Below, piece after piece: positions 1-9,514 of a stretch of DNA of 64,000 bases. The notes under the pieces are model-generated. The model ran no database searches and had not been told where the DNA came from. It was given only the letters and a program-made list of their open reading frames with translations. The translations under genes were made by a program, and so were the position numbers. This stretch comes from Sphingomonas aerophila (GTDB taxonomy: Bacteria; Pseudomonadota; Alphaproteobacteria; Sphingomonadales; Sphingomonadaceae), in the NCBI RefSeq assembly GCF_014199305.1, contig NZ_JACIJK010000009.1:1-64000 (forward strand), written 5' to 3'. Each line of letters begins with the position of its first letter. Within the stretch, counting starts at the first letter, position 1.

Positions 1-109
1 CGCCCGGGCCGAAATGCACGATCCCGACCGAAACAGCAGCCGGATCGTAGGCGGGGCGAGCAACCAAGGCCGGCACGCCCGGTAAGGAAGCGACAAACAA
101 GCGGGTCAC
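1..109 (-). CDS. Mannitol dehydrogenase family protein, N-terminal fragment (runs off the window)
   Basis: Only the first 36 codons are inside the window. Reading the minus strand from a GTG at 109 gives a peptide containing RPAYD and ending GIVHFGPG. That matches the start of mannitol dehydrogenase/fructuronate reductase proteins, where a GIVHLGxGAFHRAHQ-like loop begins the NAD-binding fold. A purine-rich GGGGTGA lies a few bases upstream of the GTG and acts as a ribosome binding site. Family members oxidise mannitol or reduce fructuronate/tagaturonate with NAD(H) in the cytoplasm. The substrate cannot be told from this fragment, and the identification rests on one short motif. Confidence 0.55.
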   Translation of the reverse strand, partial: MTRLFVASLPGVPALVARPAYDPAAVSVGIVHFGPG

Positions 110-451
110 AGCGTCACCCCGCGCCGCCGGCCTTCACAACGTGCCGGAACGTTCCGCTCACGATCGCGGCGGGGCAGGTGGCCAGGGGAGCGGATCGCGA
201 TTGGGCCGCGCTGGCATCCCTCGTTGGTCATGAAAGACGCAGTCGGACTCATGAGAGCTAGATACGCCTGACTTGGTCGAAAAGGCTACTGCTTCCCCGA
301 CGGCAATCATGGGCCCGTCCGAGCAGCCCCTTGCCGGTCGCAACCGTATCGCGTTTCGTGCGCCTGTCGACAGGCGCCTGTCGGAAGCGGGCCAGCCTTG
401 CCGCCGCGTCCCAAAAGCGGGCCCGGCCATCACTGACCGAGCCCCGGAACC
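110..451. other. Gene-free intergenic stretch
   Basis: No reading frame here has both a plausible start signal and recognisable protein character. The stretch must hold the promoter of the leftward gene that starts at 109. The only structured element seen is the short perfect palindrome at 145-156. No tRNA-like cloverleaf or terminator with a T-tract was found. Confidence 0.5.
145..156. promoter_or_regulatory. 12-bp perfect palindrome, possible operator
   Basis: CGGAACGTTCCG is perfectly self-complementary with a central CG. It lies 36 bp upstream of the GTG start of the mannitol dehydrogenase-family gene. Sugar-responsive LacI-type regulators often bind palindromes centred on CG, so an operator is possible. 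No -10/-35 pair could be assigned with confidence. Confidence 0.25.
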
Positions 452-1075
452 TTAGCGACGCGCGGCCGCCACTGCCTTGTCGAAGTCTGCCTGAGTGATG
501 CCGACGGCCAGCCCCGCTGGCGTTGCAGCAAAACCGCTTACCGGCAGGCGGACGTCGCCGCCCTTGCTGCTGGTGACGGTAACGAACTGATCGTCCGCGG
601 ACTTGACCTTACCCAGCACGTTGCCCGCGCTACCATGAACGGCAGTGCCGGCTACCAGCAGCGCTTTTGTCTGCGCCTGCGTCTGTGCCGCTGCCTGGGC
701 AGCCGCCGCGTCCAGCTCCGCCTTTGTGTTGCCCAGCACCAGGCCGTTCGGGCCCGCAGCGAAGTTGCCGACCGGCACGCCGACCTTGTTGGTGCCTGTG
801 TCCACGATCGCCGTGGCCCCATTCACCTGGGCAATCGTGCCAACCGATGCGCCGGTCGCGTCGACCACGGCTGCACCGGCCGAGACGTTGGCAGGCGCAG
901 CGGGGGCGGCAGGCGCAGCGGGGGCGGCAGGCGCAGCGGGGGCGGCAGGTGCGGCTTGCTGTGCCCCTGTTGCGGGTGCGGCCGGGGGTGTCGCGGGTGC
1001 AGGGCTGGTCTGTGCCAGCGCGGTGCCCGCGCTCAGCAGGGCGACCGCACCAGCGGCGAAAAGCGTGTTACGCAT
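452..1075 (-). CDS. Secreted Ala/Pro-rich hypothetical protein
   Basis: This 207-residue protein has a clear Sec signal peptide: a positive start, a hydrophobic run, and an ALA cleavage site near residue 21. A low-complexity linker (residues about 22-63) follows, built largely of AAP units, part of it encoded by perfect 18-bp tandem repeats. The remaining two-thirds shows two similar modules with G-x-V-x-V-x-G-like spacing (VDATGASVGTI...VGVPVGNFAAGPNGLVLG and VHGSAGNVLGKV...VRLPVSGFAATPAGLAVG), which suggests an internal duplication of a small beta-rich, PRC-barrel-like fold. An AAGGAGTGAG ribosome binding site precedes the ATG. The function is unknown; a periplasmic or surface location is inferred from the signal peptide. 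Confidence 0.8.
   Translation of the reverse strand: MRNTLFAAGAVALLSAGTALAQTSPAPATPPAAPATGAQQAAPAAPAAPAAPAAPAAPAAPANVSAGAAVVDATGASVGTIAQVNGATAIVDTGTNKVGVPVGNFAAGPNGLVLGNTKAELDAAAAQAAAQTQAQTKALLVAGTAVHGSAGNVLGKVKSADDQFVTVTSSKGGDVRLPVSGFAATPAGLAVGITQADFDKAVAAARR
891..954. repeat. 18-bp tandem repeat (three perfect units plus part)
   Basis: The unit GCAGGCGCAGCGGGGGCG occurs three times head to tail (891-908, 909-926, 927-944), followed by a diverged partial unit. It encodes the AAP-rich linker of the secreted protein. Being in frame (18 bp), changes in copy number would lengthen or shorten the linker by six residues without breaking the gene. Confidence 0.9.
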
Positions 1076-1134
1076 TAACTCACTCCTTCGTTAATCGCGA
1101 AGGGAGGTACGCGTTTCGATACGCTTCCGTTCCA

Positions 1135-2430
1135 TCAACGTCCCACGCCGGTATATTCCAGTCCGGCAGAGCGCACCTGTTCCGGGTCGAATATGTTGCG
1201 CAGATCGACGACGACAGGCGCGGCGAGCAGTGACTTGATACGCTTCAGGTCGAGCGCGCGGAAGGCGTCCCATGGAGTGACCACGACCACCGCGTCCGCA
1301 CCCTCGATCGCCTCATAAGGGCCAGTGGCGTATTCGATATCGGGCAGCAGCGGGCGGGCCTGTTCGGTCGCTTCGGGGTCGAATGCGCGTACCACGGCGC
1401 CGGCGTCGGTCAGCGCCTGTACCACCGCGATCGCGGGGCTGTCGCGCATGTCGTCGGTGTTCTGCTTGAACGCGAGGCCGAGCACCGCAACCGTCTTGCC
1501 GCGGATGGAGCCGCCCATCGCCGCGATCACCTTGCGACCCATGGCCCGCTTGCGCTGGTCGTTGACCGCCACCACCGCTTCGACGATCCGCTGGGGTGCC
1601 TCATAATCCTGGCTGGTCTTGAGCAGGGCCAGCGTGTCCTTGGGGAAGCACGATCCGCCATAGCCGGGTCCGGCATGAAGGAACTTGGACCCGATCCGGT
1701 TGTCGAGCCCGATGCCGCGCGCGACCTCCTGGACGTTGGCACCGACCCGTTCGCACAGGTCCGCGATCTCGTTGATGAACGTGATCTTGGTCGCGAGGAA
1801 CGCATTGCCGGCGTACTTGATCAGCTCTGCCGTGCGCCGCCCGGTGACCAGGATCGGCGCCTGGTTGAGATAAAGCGGCCGGTATACCTGGCGCATGACT
1901 TCCGTTGCACGCGTGTCCTCCGATCCGATCACGATCCGGTCGGGGCGTTTGAAGTCGTCGATCGCGGCGCCTTCGCGCAGGAACTCGGGGTTGGAGACGA
2001 CGCCGAACTCGGCCTGCGGGTTCGCCTCGCGGATGATGCGCTCGACCTCATCGCCCGTGCCGACCGGCACCGTCGATTTGGTCACCACCACCGTGTAGCC
2101 GGTGATCGCCTCACCGATCTCCCTGGCGGCGCCGAACACATAACTCAGGTCCGCATGGCCATCGCCTCGACGTGACGGCGTGCCGACCGCGATGAACACC
2201 GCGTCCGCTACCCCGTCGGCAAGGCTGGTGGTGAAGCGCAGGCGGCCCGCCTTGACGTTGCGCTCGACCAGATCGTCGAGGCCGGGCTCATAGATCGGCA
2301 TTACGCCGGCGAGCAGCCGTTCGATCTTGCTCGCATCCTTGTCGACGCAGCATACGTCGTGACCGAAATCGGCAAAGCAGGCCCCGGATACCAGGCCGAC
2401 ATAGCCTGATCCGATCATGGTAATGCGCAA
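1135..2430 (-). CDS. ugd: UDP-glucose 6-dehydrogenase
   Basis: The 431-residue enzyme oxidises UDP-glucose to UDP-glucuronate with two NAD+, supplying precursors for exopolysaccharide or sphingan-type polymers. The N-terminal Rossmann motif is GSGYVGLVSGACFA, the central domain has the GPGYGGSCFPKD motif with the catalytic cysteine near residue 261, and a C-terminal UDP-binding domain contains GLAFKQNTDDMRDSPA. The start is TTG at 2430: it gives MRITMIGSGYVG, matching where the family begins, and has an AAAGGGGT ribosome binding site. The first ATG, four codons in, would cut into beta strand 1. gpsA lies upstream on the same strand (88 bp gap). Confidence 0.95.
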   Translation of the reverse strand: MRITMIGSGYVGLVSGACFADFGHDVCCVDKDASKIERLLAGVMPIYEPGLDDLVERNVKAGRLRFTTSLADGVADAVFIAVGTPSRRGDGHADLSYVFGAAREIGEAITGYTVVVTKSTVPVGTGDEVERIIREANPQAEFGVVSNPEFLREGAAIDDFKRPDRIVIGSEDTRATEVMRQVYRPLYLNQAPILVTGRRTAELIKYAGNAFLATKITFINEIADLCERVGANVQEVARGIGLDNRIGSKFLHAGPGYGGSCFPKDTLALLKTSQDYEAPQRIVEAVVAVNDQRKRAMGRKVIAAMGGSIRGKTVAVLGLAFKQNTDDMRDSPAIAVVQALTDAGAVVRAFDPEATEQARPLLPDIEYATGPYEAIEGADAVVVVTPWDAFRALDLKRIKSLLAAPVVVDLRNIFDPEQVRSAGLEYTGVGR

Positions 2431-2517
2431 AGCTCGACCCCTTTAACTTATGCTCGTCTCTAACCGGGCTCTAGCGCCCCGGCCGGCCGGTGGAAACCAC
2501 GGCTGGCCCCGCGAATC

Positions 2518-3489
2518 TCAGCGGGTAAATTGCTCGAATATGTGTGCCGGCCCCTGTCGCCCGTGCAGCACTTCCGCCACTGCATCGAGCAGCGGCGTAT
2601 CGACATGGCCGCAATGCGCCTCCAGCGCGTCCACAGCCCGTACACCCTCGGCAACGAAGTCGGACCGGACCAGATCGATCGGGATGCCCTTGCCCATCAT
2701 CAGGCCGATGGTGCGGTTGCGACTGGTATCGCACAATCCCGTCAGCAGGATATCGCCAACACCCGAAAAGCTCCACAGCACATCCGGGTGGCAGCCCATC
2801 GCATCGAGTACCCGGCGCAGTTCCTTGATGACCAGTGTTGCGGCCATATAGGTCGTGTTCTCCGACGGACCCGTCGAGCCGACCAGCCCGAGTGCGATGG
2901 CGTAGACGTTCTTGAGCGCGCTCGCGATATCGACCGACGCCGCAGACGGGATCGCGTCCAGCGCCAGCGCGCCGCCCCCGAACAGGTCGGTTACCCGCTT
3001 GCCCACTGCCGGGTCGTCGGCACCACAGGTCATGCCGGACCATTCGCCCAGGAACAGCGGCCTGGAAAAGGTCGGGCCCTTTAACGCGACATAGCTCACG
3101 TCAGGCGCAACGTGCCGGAACAGCTCCGCAAAGGTGAAGTGGTCGGGATGAAGCCCCTTGATCAAGTTTACCACGACGGTGCCCGGTGCCGCGCCCGCGC
3201 CGATCTGGGTAGCGTAACCGTCCATGACCTTGGACGGGAAGGCGAGAAACAGCACCCGCGCGCCAAGCACCTCGTCCAGCGATGCCGTCGCGCTAATCAA
3301 CGGGTTGAGCGTATGGCCGGGGAAGAAGCGGCTATTCTCCCGCGTCGTGTTGATCGCCTCTGCCTGTTCGGCCGTGCGGGATAACAGGCGCACTCGGTTG
3401 CCGCCCCGCGCGAGTGCAGTGGCAATGGCGGTGCCGAACGATCCGGCGCCGAGCACGGCAATGTCAGCATTGTTGACGGGGCTGGTCAT
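2518..3489 (-). CDS. gpsA: Glycerol-3-phosphate dehydrogenase [NAD(P)+]
   Basis: This 323-residue cytoplasmic enzyme reduces dihydroxyacetone phosphate to sn-glycerol 3-phosphate, the backbone for phospholipids. Residues 10-15 form the dinucleotide-binding GAGSFG loop (family GxGxxG). The catalytic-lysine segments NLIKG and ALKGPTF and the C-terminal GVGDILLT and SRNR motifs are all visible. The length matches the family. It is on the same strand as ugd and may share a transcript with it. The ATG at 3489 leaves the protein starting just before the Rossmann fold. Confidence 0.95.
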   Translation of the reverse strand: MTSPVNNADIAVLGAGSFGTAIATALARGGNRVRLLSRTAEQAEAINTTRENSRFFPGHTLNPLISATASLDEVLGARVLFLAFPSKVMDGYATQIGAGAAPGTVVVNLIKGLHPDHFTFAELFRHVAPDVSYVALKGPTFSRPLFLGEWSGMTCGADDPAVGKRVTDLFGGGALALDAIPSAASVDIASALKNVYAIALGLVGSTGPSENTTYMAATLVIKELRRVLDAMGCHPDVLWSFSGVGDILLTGLCDTSRNRTIGLMMGKGIPIDLVRSDFVAEGVRAVDALEAHCGHVDTPLLDAVAEVLHGRQGPAHIFEQFTR

Positions 3490-3635
3490 TCAGGCGGTCT
3501 CTAACTTGCCGCGGCCCCTTGTCCACCGGGGTCCATCCACAATGCGACAACCCGGGCGGCTGGCGGGCCGGCGGTCAGGAGTTCCGCCGGATACCGGTTT
3601 CGTCGGGGAAAGCCGCCTCGCCCGTGCGAATACGG

Positions 3636-4199
3636 CTAGCCGCGATCAAAGCCGATCGCTTCCGCCGGGACGACGCGGGCGATCATGGGCAGGATTTCCT
3701 CGGTTGAGAAACGGTGCCATTCGGCTGACATGGACGAGCAAACGTCCTCTGCAATGACGACGTCGTAGGACAACTCCCATGCCGATCGCGCGGTGGACTC
3801 GACGCCCATGTTGGTCGCGATGCCGCCGATCACGACCGTGCGGATGCCACGGCGGCGCAGCAGCAGGTCGAGATCGGTGCCGGTGAACGCGCCCCAGTGG
3901 TGCTTCAACACCACAAGGTCGTCGGGCTGGCGAAAACCCTCCACGAAATCCTCGAAGCCGGGCGGCGTGCCTTGGGCCGGCAGCGATGGCTTGTCCGCCG
4001 CCCCGCTCGGGCCGTTGTGCCGGTCGAGAGCGACATGCACCAGCACCACCGGCGCTCCCGCGTCACGGAACCGGGCGGCAAGGTTCTTGGCGCGCTCGAC
4101 CACGGTAGCGCCGGTAAGCGGCGCCTTGTTGTCGGTGGCGATACCTTGTTGCAGGTCGATCAGGATGAGGGCGGTGGAGCGGGCGTCATAGGTCGGCAT
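3636..4199 (-). CDS. Isochorismatase-family hydrolase lacking the usual cysteine
   Basis: The 187-residue protein has the isochorismatase-like alpha/beta fold with Asp15 (LILIDLQQG), Lys99 (VVLKHHWGAF) and the GGIATNxGVESTAR segment. In cysteine hydrolases of this superfamily (nicotinamidase, N-carbamoylsarcosine amidase) the residue after TNM is the nucleophilic Cys. Here it is Gly132, as in true isochorismatases such as PhzD and EntB. So it is either an isochorismatase-type enol-ether hydrolase or a member with altered chemistry. No siderophore or phenazine genes are nearby, so the substrate is unknown. The adjacent Crp/Fnr regulator is 34 bp away on the same strand and may be co-transcribed. 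Confidence 0.8.
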   Translation of the reverse strand: MPTYDARSTALILIDLQQGIATDNKAPLTGATVVERAKNLAARFRDAGAPVVLVHVALDRHNGPSGAADKPSLPAQGTPPGFEDFVEGFRQPDDLVVLKHHWGAFTGTDLDLLLRRRGIRTVVIGGIATNMGVESTARSAWELSYDVVIAEDVCSSMSAEWHRFSTEEILPMIARVVPAEAIGFDRG

Positions 4200-4233
4200 G
4201 GCCGCTCAACCAGCAGGCACCTGTCCCGTTCCG

Positions 4234-4971
4234 TCACAACGGATCGGGGTGAAGGTATAGATAGCCGTCGTCGAACTCGGCGAGGCGGCGCAGGCCGGCA
4301 AGATCGTGGATGGTGACGCGCGCACCCGAAAAGGACATCAGCCCGCGTTCGCGCAGCACACGCAGCATCCGGTTGACGTGCACCGGGGTCAGCCCGACGC
4401 ATTCGCTCAGGTGCACCTGCTTCAGCGGCAGGTCATAGCCACTCTCGTCCGCCATCCCGATCAGGCCTAGGCGGACCTGCAACTCACAGATCAACGCCGC
4501 CAGTCGTTGTTCGGCAGAGCGCTGGCCCAGTGACAGCTCCCATTCGCGATGGATCGCCGCGTCGAGGTTGGTGGTGAACCAATAGATCCGGGTCAGTCGG
4601 GGATGTGTACGCGTCAACTCCTCCAGCTTCTCATGCGGCGCGGTTGCGACAAGGCAGTCGCTCATCGCCGCGATGTCATGGTCGAGCCGCTTGAGCGCAA
4701 AGGAATGAAGGTCCGCGAAGTCACCGGGCACTGCGACTTCCGTCACCTGGCGCCGTCCATTCGCCATGTCCTTGTACCGGCTGAGGAACCCGTCCAGCAG
4801 CAAGGTGCTGTTTTCCAGCCGCTTGCCCGCACGGATCAACAGGGTGCCGGCGGGAACGCGAGTGGGGGCGTCGAGCAGGCCGCGGATCGCCCCCTCCTCC
4901 TCAGCCGAGATGGAATGGCGCGCGCGAAGCCTGTTGAGATGACGTTCGATCAAGCCGTCAACGTCCGCCAT
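4234..4971 (-). CDS. Crp/Fnr-family transcriptional regulator
   Basis: The 245-residue regulator has an N-terminal cyclic-nucleotide-binding-like beta barrel (about 20-130, with LLIRAGKRLENSTLLLDGFLSR). A long dimerisation helix follows, then a C-terminal winged helix (about 170-235) with LSECVGLTPVHVNRMLRVLRERGL as the recognition helix region. There is no cysteine cluster for an Fnr 4Fe-4S centre, and the effector is unknown. This subgroup is common in sphingomonads, where it is often listed simply as a Crp/Fnr regulator. It lies just beyond the acs terminator and is transcribed in the same direction, so a role in acetate or neighbouring metabolism is possible but unproven. Confidence 0.9.
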   Translation of the reverse strand: MADVDGLIERHLNRLRARHSISAEEEGAIRGLLDAPTRVPAGTLLIRAGKRLENSTLLLDGFLSRYKDMANGRRQVTEVAVPGDFADLHSFALKRLDHDIAAMSDCLVATAPHEKLEELTRTHPRLTRIYWFTTNLDAAIHREWELSLGQRSAEQRLAALICELQVRLGLIGMADESGYDLPLKQVHLSECVGLTPVHVNRMLRVLRERGLMSFSGARVTIHDLAGLRRLAEFDDGYLYLHPDPL

Positions 4972-4988
4972 GTTTCTGCAACATCCTC

Positions 4989-5023
4989 AAAAAAAACCGG
5001 CACACGCCGTGCGTCTGGCGGTT
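4989..5023 (-). terminator. Rho-independent terminator of acs
   Basis: On the minus strand, a two-part hairpin (outer arms AACCG/CGGTT, inner CGCAC-GGC-GTGTG with one G-U pair) is followed by eight T residues (A-run at 4989-4996 on the plus strand). It begins at the acs stop codon. This is the only classical hairpin plus T-tract terminator noticed in the window. Confidence 0.75.
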
Positions 5024-6957
5024 CATTTTGCCCGATGGGCAACCAGGTCGTCCACCACTGCGGGGTCCGCGAGTGTGGAGGTATCGCCCAGTTGCGACAC
5101 ATCGCCCTCCGCGATCTTGCGCAGGATGCGTCGCATGATCTTGCCCGACCGCGTCTTTGGCAGGCCTGGGGCGAATTGAAGCGCATCAGGCGTTGCAATG
5201 GGGCCTATCTCGCGCCGCACATGAGTGCATAGCTCTGCCCGCAGCTCCTCCGATCCCTCCACCCCGGCGTTCAGCGTGACAAAGGCGTAAATGCCCTGGC
5301 CTTTCACATCGTGCGGCATGCCGACCACTGCGGCTTCGGCAACCTTGGGGTGAAGCACTAGCGCGCTCTCCACCTCCGCAGTGCCCATCCGGTGACCCGA
5401 CACGTTGATCACGTCATCCACCCGGCCGGTGATCCAGTAATAACCGTCCTCATCGCGCCGGCAGCCATCGCCCGTGAAGTAGGTTCCGGGATAGGTGGTG
5501 AAATAGGTCTGGAAGAAGCGATCGTGATCGCCCCAGACGGTGCGCATCTGCCCGGGCCAGCTCTGCGTCAGGACAAGGTTGCCCGACGTTGCGCCTTCCA
5601 ACACCCGGCCCGTTTCGTCCACCAACTGCGGGTCGACACCCGGCAGCGGTCGGGTCGCGGAGCCCGGCTTCAGCGCGGTGGCGCCGGGCAGGGGGGAGAT
5701 CATGATCCCGCCGGTCTCCGTCTGCCACCAGGCGTCCACGATCGGGCAACGACCGTCACCCGCCACCTCATGGTACCAGCGCCATGCCTCCGGATTGATC
5801 GGCTCCCCGACCGATCCCAGCAGCCGCAGCGACGCGCGGCTGGTCCGCTTTACCGGTTCGTCGCCGTCCTTCATCAGCGCCCGCAAAGCGGTGGGCGCGG
5901 TGAACAGCGTGTTGACCTGATGCCGGTCGACCACCTGCCAGATCCGGCTTGCATCGGGCCAGTTTGGTAGCCCTTCATACATCAGCGTCGTCGCGCCGTT
6001 AGCGAGCGGGCCATAGAGAATATAACTGTGCCCGGTGACCCAGCCGATGTCGGCCGCGCACCAGAACACCTCTCCGGGGCGATAATCGAAGCACCATTCG
6101 TGGGTCAGGCTTACCCACAGAAGATAGCCGGCGCTGGTATGGAGCACGCCCTTGGGCTTCCCGGTCGAGCCAGATGTGTAGAGGACGAAGAGCGGGTCCT
6201 CGGCGTTCATCGGCTCGGGCGGGCAGTCGGCGGCGACCAACCCAGCCGCCTCATGGTACCAGATGTCGAGGGGACCCATCGGCACGTCGGCCCCGGTGGC
6301 ACGCACCACGACGACCCGCTCCACCGACGGGGCACGCTGCACCGCCGCGTCGACATTGGCCTTTAGCGGGATACGTTTGCCCCCGCGGCGGCCCTCGTCG
6401 GCGGTGACCACGACGCGGGAGTCGCAATCGACGATGCGCCCCGCAATGGCTTCCGGGCTGAACCCGCCGAACACGACGGAGTGGATCGCGCCGATCCGCG
6501 CGCAGGCGAGCACTGCAAAGGCCGCCTCCGGGATCATGGGCATGTAGATCGTTACCCGATCGCCCTTGGCCACCCCTTGCGCCTTCAGCACGTTGGCGAA
6601 GCGGCAGACCTCGCCATGCACCTCGCGATAGGTGAAGTGGCGTGGCTGTTCGCTCGGTTCGTCCGGTTCCCAGATGATGGCCGTGGTGTCGCCGCGCTCT
6701 GCCAGGTGGCGGTCCAGGCAGTTCGCGGCGACGTTTAGCACGCCATCGGCGAACCAGCGAATGCCGAAATCCGCCTCGTCGAAGGACCATTCGCCCGCCT
6801 TGCGCGGCGCCTTGATCCAGTCGAGACGGCCGGCCTGCTCCAGCCAGAACGCGTCCGGGTCCGCGCGGGCGGCTTCGTACATCGCGGCATAACCCGACTC
6901 GTCCAGCGTCGCCCGATCTGCCCAATATGCGGGGACGGGGTACAACTCGTCGGACAT
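5023..6957 (-). CDS. acs: Acetyl-CoA synthetase (AMP-forming)
   Basis: This 644-residue ANL-superfamily enzyme converts acetate, ATP and CoA to acetyl-CoA, AMP and PPi. Visible motifs are the P-loop [11 protein letters not shown], the WWQTETGG substrate/AMP motif, the TGD hinge, and the C-terminal [13 protein letters not shown] with Lys606, the residue acetylated for regulation in this family. Length is typical (about 645-650). The frame is open further upstream, but the ATG at 6957 was chosen because it is preceded by GGAGAG and gives the normal [13 protein letters not shown] N-terminus. It diverges from pccB with only 71 bp between, fitting coordinated acetate/propionate use. Confidence 0.96.
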   Translation of the reverse strand: MSDELYPVPAYWADRATLDESGYAAMYEAARADPDAFWLEQAGRLDWIKAPRKAGEWSFDEADFGIRWFADGVLNVAANCLDRHLAERGDTTAIIWEPDEPSEQPRHFTYREVHGEVCRFANVLKAQGVAKGDRVTIYMPMIPEAAFAVLACARIGAIHSVVFGGFSPEAIAGRIVDCDSRVVVTADEGRRGGKRIPLKANVDAAVQRAPSVERVVVVRATGADVPMGPLDIWYHEAAGLVAADCPPEPMNAEDPLFVLYTSGSTGKPKGVLHTSAGYLLWVSLTHEWCFDYRPGEVFWCAADIGWVTGHSYILYGPLANGATTLMYEGLPNWPDASRIWQVVDRHQVNTLFTAPTALRALMKDGDEPVKRTSRASLRLLGSVGEPINPEAWRWYHEVAGDGRCPIVDAWWQTETGGIMISPLPGATALKPGSATRPLPGVDPQLVDETGRVLEGATSGNLVLTQSWPGQMRTVWGDHDRFFQTYFTTYPGTYFTGDGCRRDEDGYYWITGRVDDVINVSGHRMGTAEVESALVLHPKVAEAAVVGMPHDVKGQGIYAFVTLNAGVEGSEELRAELCTHVRREIGPIATPDALQFAPGLPKTRSGKIMRRILRKIAEGDVSQLGDTSTLADPAVVDDLVAHRAK

Positions 6958-7028
6958 CAGCGCTCTCCTGCCTGGTTGCTTTTCGCCTAGCCGCCTGAAA
7001 GGAGGGGCGCAAACACGCAGGAGAGCGC
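6958..7028. promoter_or_regulatory. Divergent acs/pccB promoter region with mirrored 12-bp leaders
   Basis: GCGCTCTCCTGC at 6960-6971 and GCAGGAGAGCGC at 7017-7028 are a perfect inverted repeat. Each arm sits directly before one of the two divergent start codons and contains its AGGAGAG ribosome binding site. Both genes therefore begin with the same leader sequence. The remaining 45 bp between must hold both promoters; no hexamers could be assigned confidently. Confidence 0.6.
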
Positions 7029-8549
<1,521 letters not shown>

Positions 8550-8555
<6 letters not shown>

Positions 8556-8592
8556 GGCGCCCTCCGGTACATTACAATGTGATTGTAAGGAG
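8550..8592 (+). promoter_or_regulatory. Internal promoter with overlapping 17-bp inverted repeat
   Basis: TTGTGA (8550-8555, overlapping the pccB stop) and TACAAT (8573-8578) are separated by exactly 17 bp, a good sigma70-type pair. The inverted repeat TTACAA-N5-TTGTAA (8572-8588) covers the -10 element and abuts the AAGGAG ribosome binding site of the next gene. A repressor bound there would block this promoter. The next gene encodes a ribbon-helix-helix-like protein, so autoregulation is the simplest idea. This is the only non-overlapping junction in the operon. Confidence 0.55.
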
Positions 8593-8598
8593 AGCGCG

Positions 8599-8880
8599 AT
8601 GCAGAACGCCCGGGTGACATTTCTGACGACCCCCGATCGCAAGGCCGCGATCGAGGCGAAGGCGGCCAGCCTTGGCGTATCGAGCGGCGAGTACATCCGT
8701 CTGGCCGTCGACAATTTTGACCGGATCTCGGCAAAGGAGGAAGTCGAGCTTGCGGCGCTCGCCGCAGAGCTCAACGCCGCGGTTCCTGCGATGCGTGCCT
8801 CGCTCGACCGCTCCAATGTCGTGCTGGAAGACCTTCATGCCGAGATGAACCAGTTCTTCCAGGACCGGGGCATCGCCTGA
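8599..8880 (+). CDS. Ribbon-helix-helix-like small protein
   Basis: In this 93-residue protein the first 40 residues (ARVTFLTTPDRKAAIEAKAA... SSGEYIRLAVDNF) have the strand-helix-helix pattern of MetJ/Arc-type DNA-binding proteins: an alternating beta strand, a charged helix, a serine cap, then a second helix ending in an arginine/leucine face. The rest is an acidic amphipathic helix. The stop overlaps the start of the next gene (TGATG). It follows a promoter whose -10 region is covered by an inverted repeat, so it may repress its own promoter and with it the downstream methylmalonyl-CoA genes. Another possible reading is a plasmid-mobilisation-like accessory protein. No closer family was recognised. 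Confidence 0.7.
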   Translation: MQNARVTFLTTPDRKAAIEAKAASLGVSSGEYIRLAVDNFDRISAKEEVELAALAAELNAAVPAMRASLDRSNVVLEDLHAEMNQFFQDRGIA

Positions 8881-9098
8881 TGAGCACCATCAGCGACGTT
8901 TTCGCCGCGCTGAAGAAGGTCATGTTGTTGCAGGAGGACGTCGCCCGCCTGCAGCGCAACGTGGAAGCCATGGCGTCCGACGTTCGCCGGACCCGCGACT
9001 ATGCGGATGGAATCGACCGTCGCGTCGTTCGTTTGGAAACATTGGTGGAGGTAGCGGCCGCGCAACGCGGGCGTGATGTGCCGAGGATCGAGGGATGA
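8880..9098 (+). CDS. Small coiled-coil protein
   Basis: The 72-residue protein is almost entirely one amphipathic helix with heptad spacing (VMLLQEDVARLQRNVEAMA and DGIDRRVVRLETLVEV). There is no signal peptide or membrane segment. Its start overlaps the ribbon-helix-helix gene's stop (TGATG) and its stop overlaps the epimerase start (ATGA), so it is translated as part of the operon. It is probably a partner of the preceding small protein, binding through the coiled coils of both, but this is inferred only from gene order. No family was recognised. Confidence 0.65.
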   Translation: MSTISDVFAALKKVMLLQEDVARLQRNVEAMASDVRRTRDYADGIDRRVVRLETLVEVAAAQRGRDVPRIEG

Positions 9099-9514
9099 CG
9101 CTGGGCCGCCTCAACCACGTCGGCGTCGCGACGCCATCGATCGAGCGCTCGATCGAGACCTATCGAACCCTCCTTGGTGCCGTGACGATTGGCGAGCCGT
9201 TCGACCTTCCGGCGCAGGGCGTGAAGATCTGCTTTCTCGACGCGCCGAACACACAAATCGAATTGATCGAGCCTTATGACGACGCTTCGCCCATTGCCGG
9301 TTTCCTGCGCAAGAACCCCGGCGGTGGCCAGCACCACCTCTGCTTTGAGGTTCCCGACATCCAGGCCGCTATAGCCGACCTGAAGGCGAAGGGAGCAACC
9401 CTGCTTGGGGAGCCGCGCATCGGGGCGCACGGCACGCCCATCGTCTTCATGCACCCGCGCGACACGGGTGGCGTGCTGGTCGAGTTGATGGAAACGCCGC
9501 AGGGGGATCACTGA
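9095..9514 (+). CDS. mce: Methylmalonyl-CoA epimerase
   Basis: This 139-residue VOC-fold protein interconverts (2S)- and (2R)-methylmalonyl-CoA, linking propionyl-CoA carboxylase to the mutase. It has two beta-alpha-beta-beta-beta modules with metal-ligand candidates in LNHVGVATPS (His near residue 6), the QHHLCFEV segment and the C-terminal GVLVELME glutamate. PKxxxLxEPRIGAHGTPIVFMHPRD-like sequence is typical of this family. Overlapping junctions on both sides (ATGA, TGATG) tie it to the operon. Confidence 0.93.
   Translation: MTLGRLNHVGVATPSIERSIETYRTLLGAVTIGEPFDLPAQGVKICFLDAPNTQIELIEPYDDASPIAGFLRKNPGGGQHHLCFEVPDIQAAIADLKAKGATLLGEPRIGAHGTPIVFMHPRDTGGVLVELMETPQGDH

Noticed and set aside
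158..455. Short open frames in the first intergenic region on both strands
   Set aside because: Composition is low-quality and Arg/Pro-rich, with no start signals and mutual overlap; they are chance frames at high GC.
891..954. CRISPR-like array from the short repeats
   Set aside because: Units are contiguous 18-bp in-frame coding repeats with no spacers.
635..1233. Plus-strand open frames opposite the Ala/Pro-rich protein and ugd end
   Set aside because: They mirror the GC-rich tandem repeat on the opposite strand, lack family patterns, and have no ribosome binding sites.
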